NCBI RefSeq assembly: GCF_001424195.1 | Contig: NZ_LMOO01000008.1 | Span: 124,001-188,000, forward strand | Direction: 5' to 3' | Length of the DNA stretch: 64,000 bases | Origin: Cellulomonas sp. Leaf334 | GTDB taxonomy: Bacteria > Actinomycetota > Actinomycetes > Actinomycetales > Cellulomonadaceae | In this document: one piece after another, positions 59,422-64,000 of the stretch | Layout: the number at the start of each line of letters is the position of its first letter | How positions within the stretch are numbered: position 1 is the stretch's first letter | Notes under the pieces: generated by a model | What the model was told of the DNA's origin: nothing | What the model saw: the letters and a program-made list of their open reading frames with translations, nothing else | Database searches by the model: none | Made by a program: the position numbers and the translations under genes

Positions 59422-60426
59422 TCAGGCGGTGCTGGCGCGGACCACGACCCGGTGGGGGTACACGACCTGCCGCGCCGGCCGGTCGGGGTCCGCGATGCGG
59501 TCGGTGAGCAGGTCCAGCGCAGCCACCGCGTACCCCCGCAGGTCGAACGCCACCGTGGTCAGCGGCGGGACCGCGTACCGGGCTGCGGCGACGTCGTCGA
59601 ACCCCGCCACCGCGACGTCGTCAGGCACGCGCAGGCCCCTCTCCCACAGCACGCTCAGCACGCCGAGCGCCATCGAGTCCGTGAAGCAGACGAACGCGTC
59701 GGGCGCCGGGTGCCGGGTGAGGTGCGCACGCGTCGCCTCCACCGCCTGCTCCGTGGTCCAGTGCCGCACCGGGATCTCCAGGTCGGGGTCGTGCACCACC
59801 CCCGCCGCCGCGAGCGCCGCCCGGTACCCCTCGGTGCGCTGCCGGGCCGCCGCCGTCTCCACACCCGGCGGGGGCGTACCCACCGCCGCGATGCGTCGCC
59901 GGCCCGTCACCAACAGGTGCTCCGTGACGTCCCGCGACGCCCCGACGCTGTCCACGCCCACGTGGTCCGCCCGGTCCTGCACGACCTCGCCGATGAGCAC
60001 CGTCGGCGGCAGCGGCCCCGGCACCACCGGCACGGCGGAGTCCTCCAGGGAGACCGGGTTGAGCACGAGCCCGTCGACCAGGTGCGACCGCGCCCGGGAC
60101 AGCAGGTCGCGCTCCCGCCCCGGCTCGGCGGCGGTCTCCTCGATCTGCAGGGACCAGCCGCGCGAGTGCGCCTCCTCGACGAAGTGGTGCGCGAGCTCCG
60201 CCGAGTACGCCGTCGACAGGTCGGGCAGGGCCAGCGCGATGAGCCCGTACCGTCCGTTGCGCAGCCCGCGCGCGCCGAGGTTGGGCACGTAGTCGAGCTC
60301 CGCGAGCGCACGCTCGACCCGCTCCCGCGTCTCCGGGCGCACGAAGACGACGCCGTGGATGACGTTGGAGACCGTCTTCGGCGAGACCCCTGCCCGGGCA
60401 GCGACGTCCTTCACGGTGGCCCGCAC
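59422..60426 (-). CDS. LacI-family regulator of the arabinoside cassette
   Basis: 334 residues from GTG 60426 (a GTG 39 bp upstream at 60465 is also open). HTH: TVKDVAARAGVSPKTVSNVIHGVVFVRPETRERVERALAELDYVPN, immediately recognisable as LacI type. The ligand domain ends FDDVAAARYAVPPLTTVAFDLRGYAVAALDLL. By place and orientation it controls the downstream binding protein, permeases and GH51 enzyme. Neither start has a good ribosome site. It is divergent from dedA. Confidence 0.9.
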   Translation of the reverse strand: MRATVKDVAARAGVSPKTVSNVIHGVVFVRPETRERVERALAELDYVPNLGARGLRNGRYGLIALALPDLSTAYSAELAHHFVEEAHSRGWSLQIEETAAEPGRERDLLSRARSHLVDGLVLNPVSLEDSAVPVVPGPLPPTVLIGEVVQDRADHVGVDSVGASRDVTEHLLVTGRRRIAAVGTPPPGVETAAARQRTEGYRAALAAAGVVHDPDLEIPVRHWTTEQAVEATRAHLTRHPAPDAFVCFTDSMALGVLSVLWERGLRVPDDVAVAGFDDVAAARYAVPPLTTVAFDLRGYAVAALDLLTDRIADPDRPARQVVYPHRVVVRASTA

Positions 60427-60510
60427 GCCGCCATTGTTCAGCACCGCGGCGCACAGAGTCCGCACAAGTGGCCCACGGGTCGCCCGCTACCGGCCCCGTA
60501 CTCTGGGCAC

Positions 60511-61245
60511 ATGCTGATGACGACCGCCCTCACGGCCGCCGGACCGATCGCGGCCCTCGGGCCGGACTTCCTGAACGCCGACCACCTGATCGAGTCGTTC
60601 GGGACGGCCGCCCTCGTCGGCATCGCGCTCGTCATCTTCGTGGAGACGGGTCTGCTGTTCCCGATCCTCCCCGGCGACTCGCTCCTGTTCACCGCGGGCG
60701 CCCTCGTCGCGCAGGACTCCCTCGACATCAACATCTGGGTGCTCTGCCTGGTCCTGTTCGCCGCCGCGTTCCTCGGCGACCAGACCGGCTACCTCATCGG
60801 CCGCACCCTCGGGCCGAAGGTGTTCAACAAGCCCGACTCGCGCTTCTTCAAGAAGAAGTACATCGACCAGACCTACGCGTACTTCGACAAGTACGGCGGG
60901 CGCACGATCATCGTCGCCCGGTTCGTGCCCATCGTGCGGACGTACGCGCCCGTCGCCGCGGGCGTCGGCGGGATGCGGTACCGGCACTTCGTCACCTACA
61001 ACGTCGTGGGTGCCCTGCTGTGGGCGGTCGGCGTGACCCTGCTCGGCTACTGGCTGGGCAACTTCACGTTCATCAAGGAGAACATCGAGATCCTGCTCAT
61101 CGTCGTGGTGGGTCTCTCGGTGGTCCCGATCGGCGTCGAGCTCCTCAGGGCACGCCGGAAGGGCGCGGAGCCCGAGGAGCGCGACGAGCGCTACGACGAC
61201 CAGACCGAGCGCGACGAGGTCGAGCGCAAGGCCTTCGGCGCGTGA
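60511..61245 (+). CDS. DedA/SNARE-associated family membrane protein
   Basis: 244 residues with four to six membrane segments. DedA signatures: VFVETGLLFPILPGDSLLFTAGAL, FLGDQTGYLIGRTLG, and FVPIVRTYAPVAAGVGGMRYRHFVTYNVVGALLWA with the conserved Arg. Family members move or flip undecaprenyl phosphate or phospholipids. An Arg/Glu-rich tail follows the last helix. The stop overlaps the HAD start by 4 bp. Confidence 0.92.
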   Translation: MLMTTALTAAGPIAALGPDFLNADHLIESFGTAALVGIALVIFVETGLLFPILPGDSLLFTAGALVAQDSLDINIWVLCLVLFAAAFLGDQTGYLIGRTLGPKVFNKPDSRFFKKKYIDQTYAYFDKYGGRTIIVARFVPIVRTYAPVAAGVGGMRYRHFVTYNVVGALLWAVGVTLLGYWLGNFTFIKENIEILLIVVVGLSVVPIGVELLRARRKGAEPEERDERYDDQTERDEVERKAFGA

Positions 61246-62027
61246 CGCACCACGGCCCGCGCGAGATCCGCTCGTGGCTGTCGGACATGGACGGCGTCCT
61301 CGTGCACGAGGGCACGGCGCTGCCCGGCGCCGCGGAGTTCGTCAAGGCGCTCCGCGACGGGGACCGCCCGTTCCTCATCCTCACCAACAACTCGATCTTC
61401 ACGACGCGGGACCTGCGCGCCCGGCTGGCCGCGTCCGGGATCGACGTGCCCGAGGACGCGATCTGGACCTCGGCGCTCGCCACCGCGCAGTTCCTCACCG
61501 ACCAGATGCCGGGCGGCTCGGCGTACGTCATCGGCGAGGCGGGGCTGACCACCGCGCTGTACGAGGCGGGCTACACCCTGACCGCCGCGCAGCCGGACTT
61601 CGTCGTCCTCGGCGAGACGCGGACATACTCCTTCGAGGCGATCACCCAGGCCATCCGGCTGATCCAGGGCGGCGCCCGGTTCATCGCCACCAACCCGGAC
61701 GTCACCGGGCCCTCCGCCGACGGTGACCTGCCGGCCACCGGTGCGGTCGCGGCGATGATCAGCGCCGCGACCGGCCGTCAGCCGTACTTCGTCGGCAAGC
61801 CCAACCCGATGATGATCCGCTCCGCGCTCAACCGGATCGACGCGCACTCCGAGACCACCGTGATGGTCGGCGACCGGATGGACACCGACGTCGTCGCCGG
61901 CATCGAAGCGGGCCTGCGGACGTTCCTGGTCCTGTCCGGGTCCACGAAGCTGGCCGACGTCGAGGCGTTCCCCTTCCGTCCGACCGAGATCCTGGACTCG
62001 GTGCAGGACCTGGTCGGTCGGGTCTAG
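61242..62027 (+). CDS. HAD-superfamily phosphatase (NagD-like)
   Basis: 261 residues from a GTG overlapping the dedA stop. HAD motif I SDMDGVLVHEG, motif II LTNNSIFTTR, cap domain of the NagD (C2) type, and motif IV VMVGDRMDTDVVAGIEAGL. Likely a cytoplasmic sugar- or nucleotide-phosphate phosphatase; substrate unknown. Translational coupling to DedA is notable. The last 4 bp overlap the convergent gene. Confidence 0.92.
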   Translation: MTHHGPREIRSWLSDMDGVLVHEGTALPGAAEFVKALRDGDRPFLILTNNSIFTTRDLRARLAASGIDVPEDAIWTSALATAQFLTDQMPGGSAYVIGEAGLTTALYEAGYTLTAAQPDFVVLGETRTYSFEAITQAIRLIQGGARFIATNPDVTGPSADGDLPATGAVAAMISAATGRQPYFVGKPNPMMIRSALNRIDAHSETTVMVGDRMDTDVVAGIEAGLRTFLVLSGSTKLADVEAFPFRPTEILDSVQDLVGRV

Positions 62028-62530
62028 GGCCCGTCGGCGATCGCCTGATCGCGCATCCTCAGGAGCGCCGTCCGCACCAGGTCGAGCCGGCCGCCGGGCT
62101 CGTCGCTCCCGCCGGGTGCCTGCGTCACGACCGACCCGTGCGTCGTGTCGAGGAGGAGGCGGTGATAAGCCGTCCCGCCCGCGTCGTTCGGGACCACCTC
62201 GAAGCCGATGTCGCGCAGGCTCTCCCACGGCACCCACCGGCTCGTGAACATGTTCCTGACGAGGATGCCGTGCTGGTCGGCGTCCATCCCCCGCCGCGCC
62301 CCACGCACGCCGATCACGACGAAGAACCCCCCGATCGCGACGCCGCCGACACCAACGAGCCACCCGCCGTCGGGCGCGAACGCCGCCCCGATGCCCATGC
62401 CGACGACGGTGAGCCCGAACACGAGCCCGAGAACGAGCTGCAGGCCCCTCGTACGTCCGCGCAGGCGAAGCTTCCCGACGTCTCTCCCGTCCGCCGGGCG
62501 GGTCGACGGTCCTGCACGATGAGACCCCAC
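62024..62530 (-). CDS. Membrane protein with PH-like domain
   Basis: 168 residues: about 25 basic/polar residues, two membrane helices (LQLVLGLVFGLTVVGMGIG and GWLVGVGGVAIGGFFVVIGV), then a bacterial-PH-like segment GMDADQHGILVRNMFTSRWVPWESLRDIGFEVV. Function unknown. The start codon at 62530 is not certain; the first residues are unusual. Placed between the HAD gene and lemA. Confidence 0.72.
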   Translation of the reverse strand: MGSHRAGPSTRPADGRDVGKLRLRGRTRGLQLVLGLVFGLTVVGMGIGAAFAPDGGWLVGVGGVAIGGFFVVIGVRGARRGMDADQHGILVRNMFTSRWVPWESLRDIGFEVVPNDAGGTAYHRLLLDTTHGSVVTQAPGGSDEPGGRLDLVRTALLRMRDQAIADGP

Positions 62531-62610
62531 CGTCGATCACCTCGACTCGAGACGATCCGCGACGTGCACTGCCGCCGAGGGGGCGCGCTACCGCCTCGGT
62601 GGTGACTGCG

Positions 62611-63180
62611 TCAGAAGCTGACCTCGGGGGCCGCGCGGACGCTGGGCTCCTCGACCTCGAAGTACTCGGCCCGCTCGAACGTGAACATGTTGGCGATGAT
62701 GTTCGGCGGGAACGTCTCGACCTTCGTGTTCAGCTCGCGGACGTTCGCGTTGTAGAACCGCCGGCCGGCAGCGATGCGGTCCTCCGTGTTGGTCAGCTCC
62801 GCCTGGAGCTGCTGGAAGTTCTCGCTCGCACGGAGCACCGGGTAGGCCTCCGCCACGGCGAACAGCCGACCGAGGGCCTGCGTCAGCTGGTTCTCCTGGG
62901 CGGCCTGCTCGGCCGGACCCGAGGCCGGTCCGGCGGCGGCCGCACGGGCGCGCGCGACCTCGTCGAACACGCCGCGCTCGTGGGCCGCGTAGCCCTTGAC
63001 GCTCTCGACCAGGTTCGGGATCAGGTCGTGGCGGCGGTGCAGCTCGACGTCGATCTGGCGCCACGCCTCCTGCACCAGGTTCCGCAGGCGGACGAAGCCG
63101 TTGTACGTCGCGATGCCCCAGATGAGGGCGATCACCACGATCACGGCGATGACGATCAGGACGATGACACCAGCGGTCAC
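62611..63180 (-). CDS. LemA family protein
   Basis: 189 residues: an N-terminal membrane helix (GVIVLIVIAVIVVIALIWGIATY), then the LemA coiled-coil domain with NLVQEAWRQIDVELHRRHDLIPNLVESVKGYAAHE and the NANVRELNTKVETFPPNIIANMFTFERAEYFEVEE end. LemA proteins form membrane-linked helical scaffolds of unknown function. Start ATG 63180 with a good purine-rich site. Confidence 0.93.
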   Translation of the reverse strand: MTAGVIVLIVIAVIVVIALIWGIATYNGFVRLRNLVQEAWRQIDVELHRRHDLIPNLVESVKGYAAHERGVFDEVARARAAAAGPASGPAEQAAQENQLTQALGRLFAVAEAYPVLRASENFQQLQAELTNTEDRIAAGRRFYNANVRELNTKVETFPPNIIANMFTFERAEYFEVEEPSVRAAPEVSF

Positions 63181-63228
63181 GGCAGGGCCTCCGAGGTAGG
63201 GCGGTTCAGGTGATCGTAGCGCCGGGCG

Positions 63229-63939
63229 TCAGTCGTCCGGCTGCCCGATCGTGGTCGGGGTGGGGTCGTAGCCGTGGTCCTGCCAGACGTGCCGCGGGAC
63301 CGAGCGCACGACCGCGGACAGCAGGCCGAGCCGGGGCGCCAGGCGGTCGAGGTCCGTGGTGCCGGACTCCCACGAGAGGATCCACGTGCCGCCGATGCGC
63401 CAGGCGCTGCCCACGGCGTCGGCCCGCAGCAGGCGTTCCATGAGCCGCGGGTGCAGGATCGCGTGCCCGATCCGCTGGTCCGTCGCGGCCACCCGGTAGG
63501 CCCGGTTGAAGGCGTCCGACTCGAACTGGACGTCCTGGGCGCCCACGAGCTTGGCCAGCCTGGCGCCGATGCCCTCGGGCGTCACCTCGACCGTCGGCAG
63601 GTACGTCGGCAGGGCCAGCCCGACGATATGCGCGTGGTGGGTGCTCCGGTTCTTCCCGCTGCCCGTCGTCCAGACGTACGTGAACGACAGCGCCGGCCGC
63701 GCGTCGTACGTGCCGCGCAGGACCTCGATGGCCCTCCTCGAGCTCCCCTGGTCGAACGGCTGCCCGCGCGAGATGTCGACGAGCGCCCGCTCGGACTGCG
63801 CGTAGGTCCACCCGTTGCGCAGCGCCCATGCCCGGAACCGCTCGTGGCGCTTCTTCTGCACCCAGAACCCGGCGACGAACAGGCCGAGCACGACGACCAT
63901 GCCGAGGACGACCACGACACCGAACAGGCCGTCGCTCAT
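63229..63939 (-). CDS. Membrane-anchored protein of unknown function
   Basis: 236 residues. One N-terminal membrane helix (VVVVLGMVVVLGLFVAGFWV) followed by basic KKRHERFRAWALRNGWTYA and a soluble beta-rich domain (LSFTYVWTTGSGKNRSTHHAHIVGLAL). I cannot name a family with confidence; the helix plus domain pattern is often found next to LemA genes. Directly upstream of lemA on the same strand, 48 bp apart, so likely one transcription unit. Confidence 0.75.
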   Translation of the reverse strand: MSDGLFGVVVVLGMVVVLGLFVAGFWVQKKRHERFRAWALRNGWTYAQSERALVDISRGQPFDQGSSRRAIEVLRGTYDARPALSFTYVWTTGSGKNRSTHHAHIVGLALPTYLPTVEVTPEGIGARLAKLVGAQDVQFESDAFNRAYRVAATDQRIGHAILHPRLMERLLRADAVGSAWRIGGTWILSWESGTTDLDRLAPRLGLLSAVVRSVPRHVWQDHGYDPTPTTIGQPDD

Positions 63940-63947
63940 GGTCGGGG

Positions 63948-64000
63948 TCAGGCCAGGCCGAGGTCGGTCAGGCCGAAGAGGAAGTGGTACGGCACGCCGA
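63948..64000 (-). CDS. C-terminal end of a further gene (cut by the window edge)
   Basis: Only the last 17 codons lie in the window: VPYHFLFGLTDLGLA and a TGA stop at 63948-63950, 8 bp before the start of the next gene. Reading frame and codon use are plausible, but too little is present to name the protein. A chance open frame cannot be ruled out. Confidence 0.4.
   Translation of the reverse strand, partial: GVPYHFLFGLTDLGLA

Noticed and set aside
1..64000. tRNA, rRNA, insertion sequence or prophage
   Set aside because: No T-loop/acceptor patterns, transposase motifs or phage genes were found in the reading.

Overview
The window comes from a high-GC cellulolytic actinobacterium, most likely Cellulomonas or another member of the Cellulomonadaceae. 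The evidence is a secreted GH6 endoglucanase with an N-terminal CBM2 and a Pro-Thr-Gln linker at the left edge (CenA-like), strong G/C-ending codon use, many GTG starts, MsiK-type sugar ABC importers without their own ATPase, and actinobacterial families (DUF3151, GTP-dependent PEPCK, FabG4, SAM-IV riboswitch). About 61 genes are supported. No tRNA, rRNA, CRISPR array, insertion sequence or prophage was seen.

Layout, left to right. 1-4.4 kb: cenA (partial), rsgA and purL, all on the minus strand. 4.7-14.5 kb: one long plus-strand glycan operon: LacI regulator, lipoprotein-anchored sugar ABC importer, secreted glucoamylase-like protein, cytoplasmic GH39 and GH13 enzymes, and a DUF2599 lipoprotein. 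Consecutive genes are joined by 4-nt overlaps, and a hairpin terminator follows. 14.6-21.1 kb: a fatty-acid oxidation locus with TetR and acyl-CoA oxidase (minus) divergent from thiolase, FabG4-type reductase and MaoC hydratase (plus). 21.1-26.3 kb: an acetyltransferase, a fasciclin protein, an unusual nested inverted repeat, and a sulfur block. In the sulfur block a class V aminotransferase under a SAM-IV riboswitch is divergent from a DUF1737-rhodanese-metZ operon under a SAM-I riboswitch.

26.3-36.5 kb: a PPOX-like protein, a double GNAT, purQ-purS, a PadR regulator with three paralogous membrane proteins, a DMT exporter, a zinc alcohol dehydrogenase, an amidohydrolase and a NUC endonuclease. 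36.5-43.2 kb: an iron-siderophore ABC importer with a DtxR/IdeR-like box, then purC and purD. 43.3-47.8 kb: PEP carboxykinase, an ArsR-like regulator divergent from an MFS exporter with a three-copy 14-bp-spaced operator, and a GNAT.

47.8-64 kb: purA, DUF3151, a partner-switching module (two STAS proteins around a PAS-GAF-PP2C-kinase), fba, an RNA methyltransferase, an arabinofuranosidase/ABC/LacI cassette, dedA, a HAD phosphatase, a PH-like membrane protein, lemA and a further membrane protein. purA, DUF3151, fba, the methyltransferase and dedA resemble a conserved actinobacterial neighbourhood into which the signalling module and the arabinoside cassette appear to have been inserted.

The most interesting points are the two different SAM riboswitch classes facing apart within about 350 bp, with the SAM-I P1 helix running into the Shine-Dalgarno sequence; the orphan glycan operon; the PadR-linked paralogue trio with a conserved two-cysteine motif; the nested inverted repeat at 22.5 kb; and an isolated run of rare codons inside fba. 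All calls rest on reading the sequence; no database search was possible.
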